Part shown: in pieces, positions 14,773 through 23,909 of the stretch | Position numbering within the stretch: position 1 is the stretch's first letter | Layout: each line of letters opens with the position of its first letter | Source: Paenibacillus sp. | GTDB taxonomy: Bacteria; Bacillota; Bacilli; Paenibacillales; Paenibacillaceae | Length of the DNA stretch: 64,000 nucleotides | Direction of reading: 5' to 3' | NCBI GenBank assembly: GCA_031254035.1 | Contig: JAIRVF010000059.1 | Span: forward strand, 62,001-126,000 | The notes under the pieces: generated by a model | Told to the model about the DNA's origin: nothing | Database searches by the model: none | The model's input: only the letters and a program-made list of their open reading frames with translations | Translations under genes and position numbers: made by a program

Positions 14773-15801
14773 TTAAAGATTAGGCGCTTCCGTCAAGCTG
14801 AGGCCCCCAAAACCGGATTCCGGAGTCCACTCCTGATCCTTAGCGGGCTCCGGCGATTCCACAGGACTGCCACTGCCGGACAAAGCCTCCCGAACGAACT
14901 CCTGCACCGAGTTTTTGTACAGATCGGGGTCGGCATCCAGCGCAAAGCCGTGCATGGAGCTCTCGATCAGCAACAGTCGTTTGAGGCCAGTTTTGACCGC
15001 AAACATTTCCTCGCTCATCGTCGCCGGAATGTAATGATCTTTGGTGCCATGTATAAACATAATCGGAATGCTGCTCTCTTGCACGGAACGGATGGGACTG
15101 ACCTGATTCATCGTAAAGCCGGCTTTAAGGCGCATCCTTACGTTGACCATGGGGAGAAATACGGCGGCCGGGATATGGTTCAACCTCTGCAATTGATGAT
15201 GCATAAGGCGTGTCAGGTCTGAATAAGGACAGTCGGTAATGACGAACTTGACTGCCGGATTTGGGAGTGACAAATACTCTAGTGCCGTGGCTCCTCCAAA
15301 GGAAACTCCATGAAGGCCGATAATGAGGTCCTCGCCGTAACGACTCTTGATGAATCTTATCCATGCTGCGACGTCATGCTTCTCATGATAACCGTAAGTT
15401 GTATATTTTCCTTCGCTTTTTCCGTGGCGCCGCTGGTCGATCAGCAGCAGATTAAATCCCTCCTCGCGGAATATCTCCATGAAAGGGATGGAAGCGGGCA
15501 AGGATGTTGTATATCCGTGCACGAGAATCACCCATTTTTCCGAGGTTTCCAGAGCTTTGACGACAACCCCGGTCAGTCTGAAACCGTCATGGCTTTGTAT
15601 CTGGACTTCCTCTTTCGGTAAAGGGTCGTAATATTTCCGAAGACGGGCCGCCCCGGCGCGCTCCAGCGCTTCGAAGATCTGCTCATGGCTCATCACTTTC
15701 ATTTGCGTCATTTGTACGAATGCGTACTGGGCAATACCTGCGGCCGCAAGCGCGGCAGCCGCTGCAATGAGGGTGGCAATCCACCATTCCACTTCATTCA
15801 T
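14773..15801 (-). CDS. membrane-anchored alpha/beta hydrolase
   Basis: A 342-residue alpha/beta-hydrolase with one N-terminal transmembrane anchor (about residues 6-30, WWIATLIAAAAALAAAG). The catalytic triad is visible: nucleophile Ser in HGVSFGG, Asp in HGTKDHYIP and His in SSMHGFALD. The oxyanion-hole motif VHGYTT and the DQRRHGKSEG strand are typical of this group of BAAT/serine aminopeptidase-like hydrolases. The C-terminal tail is Pro/Glu/Ser-rich. Substrate unknown. The ATG at 15801 directly follows an AAGGGGG run, so its ribosome site is close. It seems monocistronic. Confidence 0.88.
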   Translation of the reverse strand: MNEVEWWIATLIAAAAALAAAGIAQYAFVQMTQMKVMSHEQIFEALERAGAARLRKYYDPLPKEEVQIQSHDGFRLTGVVVKALETSEKWVILVHGYTTSLPASIPFMEIFREEGFNLLLIDQRRHGKSEGKYTTYGYHEKHDVAAWIRFIKSRYGEDLIIGLHGVSFGGATALEYLSLPNPAVKFVITDCPYSDLTRLMHHQLQRLNHIPAAVFLPMVNVRMRLKAGFTMNQVSPIRSVQESSIPIMFIHGTKDHYIPATMSEEMFAVKTGLKRLLLIESSMHGFALDADPDLYKNSVQEFVREALSGSGSPVESPEPAKDQEWTPESGFGGLSLTEAPNL

Positions 15802-16138
15802 CCCCCTTGCTCTTACAAAATTCAGTAGGGCTTAGTATATGCAGAAATATCCGAATTTAACAGCTCATTTTGCAAATATATCTAATTTTTGTATAAATTC
15901 TGACGAATTCGGGAAGACGCTGTAGAAGATATAAGAGATTGCGGATGAGATCCCCTGTGCTCTCTTAAATGATTGGAGAGAAGTTCACAGCCCTTCCTAG
16001 CCGATATAGCCTTTCAAAGAGTAAGATGCTAGAATAAAGTAAAATATAAATGCTCTGTTGCAAGCAATAGGGAAAAACTAAAGATCATGGCAAGGTGGCT
16101 CAAATTTTATCTCAAAGAGAGGAGAGAGTCGACAATCT
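15802..16138. other. intergenic region between divergent genes
   Basis: This 337-bp AT-rich gap between the hydrolase and bdbD must hold two outward promoters. I see only weak matches and no repeat, RNA structure or ORF that I can support. Confidence 0.5.
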
Positions 16139-16867
16139 ATGAAAACAAAGAAAAACCCAGTAAATAAAGCAGCACAGATAAAAGCCAAACGTGAACAGCA
16201 GGAGAAACGCATGAAGCGGATCATCTGGATTACGGGAGCATGTATCGTGGTACTGGTGGCGCTCTTGCTAATCATTAAGCCGAATTCTTCGTCAAAAGGA
16301 GATTTCGACTACAGTGCAATGCCTGTACTGGGCAACCCGGATGCACCGATCAAAATCGTGGAGATGGGGGACTACAAATGTCCAAGCTGCCAGTATTTCA
16401 CGCAGGAAATTTCACCGCAGATCCAGAAGGATTATATTGATACAGGCAAGGCTGCGCTTTATTTCATGAATTATCTGATCATAAGCCCTGAAGCGGATTC
16501 TAGCAGCGCCGCATTGGCCGCGTTGTCTGTATTCCATCAGAACAGGGATGAGTTCTGGAAATACCATGAAGCGATATACAAGAACCAGGGGGATGAAACC
16601 ACCGAGTGGGCTACGCCGGACTTCTTGGTTAACCTGGCCCGCACCGAGAATATCAAAGTTGATTATGACAAGCTGCGCAAAGATATCGATGAAAGAACAT
16701 ATCAAAAGGAAATCGACAGCCAAGACGAGACCGCGAAAAGATTGCAGATTATGAGCACTCCGACTGTGTTCGTCAACGGGGAAAAGGCTTCAGATAAGGC
16801 ATCGATGGATTACACTATACTGAAATCTTTCATTGAGGAAAAGCTGGCTGAACAAAATAAAAAATAA
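16139..16867 (+). CDS. bdbD: DsbA-like thiol-disulfide oxidoreductase BdbD
   Basis: A 242-residue extracytoplasmic thioredoxin-fold protein that introduces disulfides into exported proteins. It has a basic cytoplasmic N terminus, one membrane anchor (about residues 26-45) and a DsbA-type domain with the redox motif YKCPSCQYF near residue 80. The cis-Pro segment is STPTVFVNG. The ATG follows AGAGGAGAGAG. Forty-six bp downstream lies bdbC, whose quinone-linked product reoxidises BdbD, so the pair is a standard operon. It could take part in competence, cytochrome or toxin-protein maturation, which the context does not resolve. Confidence 0.92.
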   Translation: MKTKKNPVNKAAQIKAKREQQEKRMKRIIWITGACIVVLVALLLIIKPNSSSKGDFDYSAMPVLGNPDAPIKIVEMGDYKCPSCQYFTQEISPQIQKDYIDTGKAALYFMNYLIISPEADSSSAALAALSVFHQNRDEFWKYHEAIYKNQGDETTEWATPDFLVNLARTENIKVDYDKLRKDIDERTYQKEIDSQDETAKRLQIMSTPTVFVNGEKASDKASMDYTILKSFIEEKLAEQNKK

Positions 16868-16913
16868 GAAACTTGACGGATCCATAAATCCTGAACAAAA
16901 AGGAGTTTACGCG

Positions 16914-17363
16914 ATGGAAGGCAATCGTTTCTTGGCGTCTATTCGGCCGTATGCCTTATACATGGCATGGATAGTATCCATTGTGGCTGTGGGTGGAAGC
17001 TTGTACTTAAGCGAAATCTTGCACTATGAACCTTGCAAGCTATGCTGGATTCAGCGCATTTTCACGTATCCGCAAGTTATCCTGCTGGGGATCGCAAGCT
17101 ACAGAAACGACCGCAAAATTATCCCTTATGCCATGACGCTTAGCGTAATCGGGGGCTGTTTCTCCATCTACCATTACGCGGAGCAGAAGATTCCAGCGCT
17201 GGCCAAGGCGCTTCCTTGCACCGTCGGAATCCCCTGCGATTTTGATTACCTGAATTGGTTTGGATTCATTACGATCCCGCTGCTAGCGTTGATTGCTTTT
17301 ATTCTGATCGTCCTCCTGCTGCTCGCCGGACGCGAATCGGTGGAAGAAGTTCGAGAGGCATAA
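16914..17363 (+). CDS. bdbC: DsbB-like disulfide oxidoreductase BdbC
   Basis: A 149-residue membrane protein of the DsbB family with four transmembrane segments. It passes electrons from reduced BdbD to membrane quinone. The first redox pair is CKLC after transmembrane segment 1 (EPCKLCWIQRIF). The second pair is PCTVGIPCDF in the second periplasm-side loop. The start is the ATG at 16914, 9 nt after AAAGGAG; the reading frame extends upstream into bdbD but without a start signal. It is followed by a 12-bp terminator. Confidence 0.92.
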   Translation: MEGNRFLASIRPYALYMAWIVSIVAVGGSLYLSEILHYEPCKLCWIQRIFTYPQVILLGIASYRNDRKIIPYAMTLSVIGGCFSIYHYAEQKIPALAKALPCTVGIPCDFDYLNWFGFITIPLLALIAFILIVLLLLAGRESVEEVREA

Positions 17364-17372
17364 TTTGAATGC

Positions 17373-17426
17373 AAAGGCGTTTGTTCCATTCGGCTCGGCC
17401 GGATTCATACGGGACAAGCGCTTTTT
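17373..17426 (+). terminator. terminator of the bdbDC operon
   Basis: AAAGGCGTTTGT (17373-17384) pairs along its full length, with two wobbles, with ACAAGCGCTTTT (17414-17425), ending in six Ts. Confidence 0.8.
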
Positions 17427-17463
17427 TGACATGTCAGAAAGTATAAAATCACTGCCCTGTTTC

Positions 17464-17545
17464 AAAAGTTTATTGGGGTCCCCGCGAAGTATTTGGAAAA
17501 GCTTCGAAGCATGGGCTCCACTTTGTGGGGTTATTTAGTGTAAAT
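17464..17545. repeat. dispersed repeat family C, copy 1
   Basis: TTATTGGGGTCCCCGC, then TATTTGGAA, a TCGAAGCAT box, GGCTCCACT and CTTTGTGGGGTTATTT. The same ordered boxes recur at 40869-41021 with an insertion. The outer parts are partly complementary (GGGGTCCCC and GTGGGGT). No ORF. Confidence 0.65.
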
Positions 17546-17638
17546 AATGGTGGGCAGCGGCAGTGCTTGATCCAAAGGCGGTTTCAGGTGTACATTGTAT
17601 GTAATTTTGCAGTTTGCAAGAGAGGAGGAAGAACCTAG

Positions 17639-18208
17639 ATGCTGTACAGATGCGAAGGAGAGATTCCCGAGATGAAAGGGAACCGGGTTAAGCTTCGCCG
17701 GCTTTCTCCGCGTGATGCGGAAGAGATGTTCAAATGTTGGTCCGATCCGGAAGTAAGGCGTTATTCCGATCTTCCCGATATGCCGGATCCAGCGTCAGCT
17801 GGTGAAATGATAAGAATTCTGAACAACTTGTCTCTGACCGATGACGGGCTGAGATGGGGAATTGAAGAAGCAACCGGCCGGCTGATTGGAAGCTGTGGTA
17901 TGAACTGGTGGCAGATGGAAGGGTCCTACCGCGGGGAGATTGGCTGCGAGCTGTCCCGTCCCTATTGGGGCTGCGGATATATGCGCGAGTCTGTTGGACT
18001 TGTGATAGATTATGCCTTTGAGGATATGGGCTTAAACCGGCTTGAAGCGTTGACTGATCCTCGGAACGAACGCGCTGGGCGGCTATTTCAGGCTCTCGGG
18101 TTTACGCTGGAAGGAAGGCTGAAGGAATACCGGCATACCGAGAGCGGCTTTGTGGACGCCAACTTACATGCGCTGCTACGTCATGAATGGGATACTTACG
18201 GAATGTAG
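17639..18208 (+). CDS. GNAT N-acetyltransferase, RimJ/RimL-like
   Basis: A 189-residue GNAT-fold acetyltransferase of the ribosomal-protein-type (RimJ/RimL/YdaF) group. Typical segments are VKLRRLSPRDAEEMFKCWSDPEV at the N terminus, IGSCGMNWW, GEIGCELSRPYWGCGYMRESV for acetyl-CoA binding, and NRLEALTDPRNERAGRLFQALGF near the end. It may acetylate a protein N terminus or a small amine, and sequence does not decide. The ATG follows GAGGAGG by about 10 nt. It stands 45 bp before the EcfT gene but has no obvious functional link to it. Confidence 0.87.
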   Translation: MLYRCEGEIPEMKGNRVKLRRLSPRDAEEMFKCWSDPEVRRYSDLPDMPDPASAGEMIRILNNLSLTDDGLRWGIEEATGRLIGSCGMNWWQMEGSYRGEIGCELSRPYWGCGYMRESVGLVIDYAFEDMGLNRLEALTDPRNERAGRLFQALGFTLEGRLKEYRHTESGFVDANLHALLRHEWDTYGM

Positions 18209-18253
18209 TAATATACCTCGATTCTGTTTTCGTAGTTAGAAGGAGACGATAAT

Positions 18254-19024
18254 ATGATTGCTTATCATCAAGGGAAATCGCAGCTGCATCGGACGGACCC
18301 GCTCAGCAAGCTGGTGCTGCTGTTTTGTATTGCTCTGCTTACCATGAGGTTGCATTCCTCACTGGGTCAGGCGCTGCTCTTAGGTATCGTTGCGCTTATG
18401 GCCAGGTGGGGCGCAGGGATGTCCTGGGAAAAGCAAGCGAAAGCCCTAGCTTTACTGGCCGGATTTGCGGTTCCGTTTTTTCTCGTCACACTGCTGACCG
18501 TACCGGGCGAGCAGGTACTGACCGAGTGGGGACTGCTGCGGTTCACACTTGAGGCTTTTGACACGGCTGGCTCGGTGACGCTGCGCATGTTTACGGTCTT
18601 TTTATCCTCGTATGTATTTATGTTTACGACGGATCCGCGCGATATGGTTTTATCGCTAACGGTGCGGCTTCGTGTTCCATACCGTTTTGCTTTTGGCCTG
18701 TCAATGGCGTTGACTTTTTTGCCTTTGCTTCAGGAGGAGGGGAAAAGTATCTCGGCAGCCCATCAGGTAAGGGGGCAAGGAAAGCCGGATGGGTTACGGG
18801 GAAAGCTGGAATGGGGGCGAATGTTTGCATCCGCGGTGGTGCATAACAGTTTAAGACGGATCCAGCAGACTGCCGGGGCCATGGAGGCAAAAGGCTTTGG
18901 CGCTTACCCAGACCGGACGTTCTTGCGGACGGCCATGTCTATGCGGAAAGGACGAATCATTGCTTTAGTGGCGGTAGCGTTAACTGTATGGCTGTGGTGG
19001 TATATTCAAATTGTTAACCTGTGA
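18254..19024 (+). CDS. ECF transporter T component (EcfT/YkoC-like)
   Basis: A 256-residue membrane protein that couples the ATPases to the substrate-binding S protein in an energy-coupling-factor vitamin importer. Six or so hydrophobic segments are visible. The cytoplasmic coupling helices carry the characteristic A-x-x-x-R-G type motifs: SAAHQVRGQG near residue 175 and GAMEAKGFGA near residue 212. The start ATG follows AGAAGGAG. The order T, S, double ATPase resembles the ykoC/E/D genes of B. subtilis, which are linked to thiamine precursors. However, ykoF is missing and I see no TPP riboswitch, so the substrate stays open. Confidence 0.88.
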   Translation: MIAYHQGKSQLHRTDPLSKLVLLFCIALLTMRLHSSLGQALLLGIVALMARWGAGMSWEKQAKALALLAGFAVPFFLVTLLTVPGEQVLTEWGLLRFTLEAFDTAGSVTLRMFTVFLSSYVFMFTTDPRDMVLSLTVRLRVPYRFAFGLSMALTFLPLLQEEGKSISAAHQVRGQGKPDGLRGKLEWGRMFASAVVHNSLRRIQQTAGAMEAKGFGAYPDRTFLRTAMSMRKGRIIALVAVALTVWLWWYIQIVNL

Positions 19025-19153
19025 TTTACTTTATGGTTGACGATTGGTAAAGAAAGATGCAAAATAGCAGGGAGAGCTTGAACGGAATCTTAGGGAGCGT
19101 CCGCTTCCTAGCTCCACAGCTTATCCCTTTTTCTCGTTAGGAGTTGACATGAG

Positions 19154-19771
19154 ATGGAAAGCTCATCAAAATCAAAGAGACGTTACCTTTCTTTCACCAC
19201 ACTGGATATTGTACTTATGGCCATGTTGGCTACAGCCAATGCTGTGATGTCTTTTTATTTGACCTATATTAATAAAATGCTGAACAGCCTGGGCGGCCCT
19301 GTAGCGACATCAACCATCGTCGGAGTGTATATGGTTTACGGCTTGCTTGCATATTACATCATACGCAAGCCCGGCACGGCAGCCATTACATATGGAATCG
19401 GCGGTGCCATGCAGTGTTTTGTGGGAACGACTTACGGGATCGCGCCTGCGATCGTGGCGGCGCTTTGCTACATGGTGGTGGCGGAAGCCGTTTTTGCGTT
19501 TGCGCGTTATAAACGGTGGGGCGCGGGCATGATGATTTTTGCCGGAGGAGCGATGGTTCCTTTGTGGTTTGTGTGCGCAGCCAATATGTTTGGCTATACA
19601 GCGTGGAGCTGGCAAGTGCTTGCAATCACGCTGGTCATGCGTCTCATAAGTGGTATCGTTCTATGTGGTTTACTAACGAAGGCGCTTGGTGACATGCTTC
19701 AGCAGAGCGGACTTCTGCGGCGGTTTGCCATTGGAGGGAAGAGAGCAGAGCATGTCCCCGATATCCATTAA
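19154..19771 (+). CDS. ECF transporter S component (YkoE-like)
   Basis: A 205-residue integral membrane substrate-binding subunit. Six hydrophobic segments are visible, starting at LDIVLMAMLATANAVMSFY. The conserved-looking segment GGPVATSTIVGVYMVYG and the TYGIGGAMQCFVGTTYGI region resemble YkoE, which is associated with hydroxymethylpyrimidine or thiamine uptake. The substrate assignment is tentative. The start ATG at 19154 follows TTAGGAG by 10 nt. Its 3' end overlaps the ATPase gene by 20 bases in another frame, so the two are translationally linked. Confidence 0.82.
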   Translation: MESSSKSKRRYLSFTTLDIVLMAMLATANAVMSFYLTYINKMLNSLGGPVATSTIVGVYMVYGLLAYYIIRKPGTAAITYGIGGAMQCFVGTTYGIAPAIVAALCYMVVAEAVFAFARYKRWGAGMMIFAGGAMVPLWFVCAANMFGYTAWSWQVLAITLVMRLISGIVLCGLLTKALGDMLQQSGLLRRFAIGGKRAEHVPDIH

Positions 19772-21278
19772 ATGTTCGAATCTATTTTATTATTACGATG
19801 ACGAGCGGGAACCTGCGCTGCAAGGGCTGACGCTGTCGGTTCCGGAAGGGGAATGGACGGCGGTCATCGGCCCGGGCGGCAGCGGCAAGTCTACGCTGTG
19901 CCAGCTGCTGAGTGGTTATTTGCCACGCAGCGGTGGAGGCACGAGAGAAGGCGAATTGAATCTGGCAGGAATCGATCCTGCGACGGCAGAAATTGCCGAG
20001 ATTGCAGAGCGGTGCGGATTGGTCTTCCAAGACCCCGATGCGCAGCTGGTGCAAGGGACCCCACAGGATGAGGCGGCCTTCGGCCCGGAGAATCTGCGGG
20101 TGTCGCCGCCGGAAATCGAGCGGCGGGTAGAGGAGGCGCTGGCGGCGGTGAACCTGGAGCAGCTTCGCCATTCGCCCGTGCGCGAGCTGTCCGGCGGACA
20201 GCGCCAGCGCACGGCCATCGCCGCGGTTCTAGCGCTGCGCCCTCGCATCGTCGTGTTCGACGATGCGTCGGCCAGCCTGGATCCCGCGGCGCAGGAGCAG
20301 TTCGTGCAGCTTTGCCGCAAGCTGCACGCCGAAGGCCGGACGCTGATTACCGCGTCCGGCCGCTTCGACGATGTCGCGCGCTCCGCGGAGCGCGTCATCG
20401 TCTTGGACGGCGGCCGTGTCCTATTGGACGGGCCGCCGCAGGAGCTGCTGCGCGGGAGCCGGGAGCGGCTCGCGCAGCTCGGGCTGCTGCCTCCGTATGC
20501 GGAGGCAGCCAAGGCGGGTCCCGGCCTAGCGGCGGGACCGGCAGCGGCGGCGTCAGCGCACATGACGCCGCCCCGGGCTGCCGCTGATTCCGGCAGCCTC
20601 CTCAAGGTGGACCGGCTGAGCTTCGCCTATGCCGGTGCTCCCCGGGCGCTTCATGAAACCAGCTTCGCCATGAAGCCGGGGGAATGGGGCATCATCACCG
20701 GGGAGAACGGTTCCGGCAAAACGACGCTGACCCGCCTTCTGATGGGGTTGCTACCAGTACCGCCAGAGGCGGTTTTCTGGGAAGGCCAAGATATTGCTAG
20801 ATGGCGGGTCCAGCAGCGTGCGGCGAAGATTGGATACGTCTTTCAGCAGCCGGAATATCAGTTTGTTGCCCATACGGTATGGGATGAGTTGGTGTACGGC
20901 CTTGGACAAAAGAAGGGGCGTATCAGGGAACTGGATTCCGCAGAACGGGAAGCGGCCGAAACATTGCTTCGGACTGCAGGCCTTGTGGACCGGCGCGGCG
21001 TCTCTCCTTATCTGCTCAGCCAAGGGGAGAAGAAGCTGCTCAGCATCATCGCCCAGTTTATTCATCCGAAGGCACTATACATTTTGGATGAGCCGACGTC
21101 GGGCATCGATTATGGAGCGGCGGACAAAGTTCTCCGGCTCTGCCGGGAAAAGGCAGCCGCTGGTGCAGGGGTGCTGATGATTACGCATGACCCCGCACTC
21201 GTGGAAGGGGAAGCTGCGTTTATGCTGAAGCTTCACCAACATGAGGCTGCCGAATATCGCAGACTTGCTCCCGTGTAA
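19752..21278 (+). CDS. ECF transporter duplicated ATPase subunit (YkoD-like)
   Basis: A 508-residue protein with two ABC ATPase domains in one chain. Domain 1 (about 5-250) has Walker A GPGGSGKST, Q-loop FQDPDAQLV, signature LSGGQRQR and Walker B IVVFDDASASLD, where the usual catalytic Glu is Asp. Domain 2 (about 285-500) has GENGSGKTT, FQQPEYQFV, LSQGEKKLL and the canonical LYILDEPTSGID. Domain 1 may therefore be the weaker hydrolysis site. The two domains are joined by an Ala/Gly/Pro-rich linker encoded by very GC-rich DNA. The start ATG 19752 lies inside the end of the S gene after GGAGGG. It powers import with the T and S proteins. Confidence 0.9.
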   Translation: MSPISIKCSNLFYYYDDEREPALQGLTLSVPEGEWTAVIGPGGSGKSTLCQLLSGYLPRSGGGTREGELNLAGIDPATAEIAEIAERCGLVFQDPDAQLVQGTPQDEAAFGPENLRVSPPEIERRVEEALAAVNLEQLRHSPVRELSGGQRQRTAIAAVLALRPRIVVFDDASASLDPAAQEQFVQLCRKLHAEGRTLITASGRFDDVARSAERVIVLDGGRVLLDGPPQELLRGSRERLAQLGLLPPYAEAAKAGPGLAAGPAAAASAHMTPPRAAADSGSLLKVDRLSFAYAGAPRALHETSFAMKPGEWGIITGENGSGKTTLTRLLMGLLPVPPEAVFWEGQDIARWRVQQRAAKIGYVFQQPEYQFVAHTVWDELVYGLGQKKGRIRELDSAEREAAETLLRTAGLVDRRGVSPYLLSQGEKKLLSIIAQFIHPKALYILDEPTSGIDYGAADKVLRLCREKAAAGAGVLMITHDPALVEGEAAFMLKLHQHEAAEYRRLAPV

Positions 21279-21383
21279 TATACAAGTTGAACTAAAGAAA
21301 AGGCTAGGGAATAGGTAAGAGGCAATGTTGACCAGCGCAAAGGACGCATTGCAGAGTCGCACAACACTCGGTCGCGCAACACT

Positions 21384-21444
21384 CTAACGGACACAGCAGC
21401 CACTATTGAGGGCAATTTCGACCATTATGATTTCTAACGGACAC
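21384..21444 (+). repeat. two-unit 50-nt-spaced repeat, locus A2
   Basis: CTAACGGACAC occurs at 21384 and 21434, exactly 50 nt apart, each followed 5 nt later by a box like CCACTATT or ATGCTATT. Only forward units are present, and this is the one locus between co-directional genes. The rest of the 355-bp gap (21279-21633) holds no ORF or terminator that I can support. Confidence 0.8.
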
Positions 21445-21633
21445 AGATGATGCTATTTAGTGAAAAAAGTTCCGACTGCCTTCATCCCAGCAAAATCAAT
21501 GGTTCAACTTATATAACTTATATAGAGCCCGGGCTTGAAAGGCCACTGGAAGGCTGTTTTTTCCTGTAAGGGTGGATATGTTTCGTTATAAGGGGAATCC
21601 TGTCTCGTCATCAAGAAAGGAATTCAAATAGCT

Positions 21634-23148
21634 GTGAGTTCTAATATTCAACAATCACAACGTAGATTTATTTTGATCGGAATTTTAGTTTCGACGTTCC
21701 TGTCGGCTATTGAAGGAACGGTGACCGGACCTGCTGGTCCGGCCATCATTAGCAGTTTTGGCGGCATGAAGCTGCTCAGCTGGATTTTTACGGCCTTTTT
21801 GCTGACGATGGCTGTCTCGACTCCTATTTTTGGCAAAGTGAGCGACTTGTATGGCCGCAAGCCTGTATTTCAAATTGGCTCGGCCCTGTTTCTAATCGGT
21901 TCGTTGCTCTGCAGCTTTTCACAAAACATGGAGCAGCTTATTATATTCCGCGCCATTCAAGGGATCGGTGCCGGAGCCATCGTTCCGGTGACTTTCACCA
22001 TCATTGGTGACATATACCGAATCGAGGAACGCGCCAAAATTCAAGGCATGATCAGTTCGGTATGGGGGATTTCCTCGCTGATCGGACCGCTAGTGGGCGG
22101 TTATTTTGTGGATTATTTGAACTGGCGTTGGATTTTTGGTTTTAATGTTCCGTTTGGGCTCGTATCCATGTGGCTGATCGCCCGTTATTTGCACGAAGAC
22201 CGGGATAAGCGGGAGAAGACGCAAATCGATGTGGCCGGCGCAGCGACTTTTACGCTGGGGATGACGGCGCTGCTGTTTGCCTTGGCCACCGGCGGACAAT
22301 ATTTCGGCTGGAGTTCGCCGCTTTTGCTCGGCTGCTTCATTCTGGCGACCGTTTGCCTGAGCTCCTTTATCTTTATCGAAAACCGTGCGGTTGAACCGAT
22401 GTTGCCCTTAAAGCTGTTCCGGATCCGCGATATTTCGGTATCCACGGTAGCCAGCTTTTTGACCAGCGCATTGCTGATCGGTTTGACGACCTATACACCG
22501 CTTTGGATCCAGGGGGTTATGGGTAAAAACGCCACGATGTCCGGCCTGACGATGGCTCCAATGTCGATCGGCTGGCTATTTGGCTCCGTCTTTGGCAGCC
22601 GGCTTATTCTGACGGCCGGATCGCGCAAGACAAGTGCCATCGGTCTCGTTGGCATCGTGCTTGGGGCCATTGGACTCGCATTTATTACGGGTTCGACACC
22701 GCATTATATTTTACTGATTTACATGTTTATCTTTGGCTTGGGTTTTGGTTATTCCACCACAGTTTTTACGATCATCGCTCAGTCCTCCGTCGGATATTCG
22801 CTCAGGGGCGCTTCCACTGCGTTGAGCACCTTCGTACGTTCCTTAGGGCAAACGGTTGGTGTGGCGGTTTTGGGGTCTTGGATCAATCTCAGCATGGCAA
22901 GCCGGATTGCTCGTCAGCCGGGGCTTGAGCATGTCAAACAGGAAGAAGTTAACCAGCTCCTGTCTCCGGAAGGAAGCAAAAACATGCCAGGAGAGCTGTG
23001 GAACCAGCTTAAGCATATTCTAGAGGGAAGCCTTCATTCGCTGTACGTGATTATGGCGGTAATGGCGGTGGTCAGCCTGATTTCTGTGCTGGCGCTGCGG
23101 AATACAGTACCTTCACCGGACGAAGATGCCGAATCGGAAAAAGCTTGA
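21634..23148 (+). CDS. DHA2-family (14-TM) MFS drug exporter
   Basis: A 504-residue major facilitator of the EmrB/QacA type, a proton-driven multidrug exporter with about 14 transmembrane segments. The motif A loop is GKVSDLYGRKPVFQIG, and the motif C region is GISSLIGPLVGGYFVDYLNWRWIF, as in drug antiporters. There is an acidic residue in the first helix region (STFLSAIEGTV, motif D1-like). The start is GTG at 21634 with AAAGGA upstream. A MarR regulator is encoded convergently just downstream and could control the exporter in trans. Substrate unknown. Confidence 0.9.
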   Translation: MSSNIQQSQRRFILIGILVSTFLSAIEGTVTGPAGPAIISSFGGMKLLSWIFTAFLLTMAVSTPIFGKVSDLYGRKPVFQIGSALFLIGSLLCSFSQNMEQLIIFRAIQGIGAGAIVPVTFTIIGDIYRIEERAKIQGMISSVWGISSLIGPLVGGYFVDYLNWRWIFGFNVPFGLVSMWLIARYLHEDRDKREKTQIDVAGAATFTLGMTALLFALATGGQYFGWSSPLLLGCFILATVCLSSFIFIENRAVEPMLPLKLFRIRDISVSTVASFLTSALLIGLTTYTPLWIQGVMGKNATMSGLTMAPMSIGWLFGSVFGSRLILTAGSRKTSAIGLVGIVLGAIGLAFITGSTPHYILLIYMFIFGLGFGYSTTVFTIIAQSSVGYSLRGASTALSTFVRSLGQTVGVAVLGSWINLSMASRIARQPGLEHVKQEEVNQLLSPEGSKNMPGELWNQLKHILEGSLHSLYVIMAVMAVVSLISVLALRNTVPSPDEDAESEKA

Positions 23149-23177
23149 AAAGCCGGCCTCCGGCGTTCATAAATACA

Positions 23178-23224
23178 ACAAAAAGGCACCCAGGGGATCC
23201 TGAATCCCAAGGGGTGCCTTTTGT
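23178..23224. terminator. bidirectional terminator between exporter and MarR gene
   Basis: AAAAGGCACCC and GGGTGCCTTTT form an 11-bp stem with A/T tracts on both sides, serving both convergent genes. Confidence 0.85.
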
Positions 23225-23258
23225 TTTCGAATATAGTTTCCCAGCTGTGATGATCATA

Positions 23259-23726
23259 TTATTTGCGCAGTGAAGGTGTCAGCCGTTCTGCCTGCATGCC
23301 CAGTTTTTTCAGCAAGCCAATCAGCTCAAATTTTTCATCATCGTTTAATCCGCTGAAAGCATGATGAATCCGTTCCGTATATTTTGGATATAAATCGCTC
23401 ATCAATGCTTCGCCTTGAGGTGTCAATTCCGCATAAATCACGCGGCGGTCGTTCGGACAAGGTCTGCGATGGATAAATCCGCGTTCCTCCAGCTTGTCAA
23501 TCACATAAGTGACGTTGCCGCTTTGCAACAGAAGCTTAGAGCCAATTTGTTGTATAGGCTGCGAGCCTTTGTAGTAAAGCACTTCCATAACGGCGAAGGC
23601 TGTCGGATTAAAACCTTCGATTTTGCTGTTGATGACGGCATGCTCGTTTATGCTTTTAAAGCTTTTTGCGAACACCCGATACAGGTGCAGAGATAACTGG
23701 GCATCACGTTCGTGTGCTTGAATCAT
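23259..23726 (-). CDS. MarR-family transcriptional regulator
   Basis: A 155-residue winged-helix regulator. The helix-turn-helix is QPIQQIGSKLLLQSGNVTYVI, and the wing is RRPCPNDRRVIYAELTPQG with the conserved DRR turn. A single cysteine (RPCPND) in the wing is notable, but the N-terminal reactive Cys of OhrR-type sensors is not present. The ATG at 23726 follows GGGAG. It is convergent with the DHA2 exporter and divergent, across 369 bp, from ecsA. Either the exporter or its own promoter region is a possible target. Confidence 0.88.
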   Translation of the reverse strand: MIQAHERDAQLSLHLYRVFAKSFKSINEHAVINSKIEGFNPTAFAVMEVLYYKGSQPIQQIGSKLLLQSGNVTYVIDKLEERGFIHRRPCPNDRRVIYAELTPQGEALMSDLYPKYTERIHHAFSGLNDDEKFELIGLLKKLGMQAERLTPSLRK

Positions 23727-23909
23727 GATTACTCCCGCCTTTATATGGTCATTTACTACCGCATTCCTGGAAGAATACCGGATTTATGCAGTATGGATTG
23801 TGTAGGTATGGATGAGACCTGCAAGCGCTTAGATTGACCGCCGCCTGCCGTATTTGTATCATCCACATTTTGTGTATTCTTATCATAGCGCTTGGCCCAA
23901 ATGAAAAAC

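Noticed and set aside
18209..18253. TPP riboswitch expected before a YkoE-like importer
   Set aside because: Neither the gap before the T gene nor the 129-bp gap before the S gene contains the THI-box core, so no riboswitch was called.
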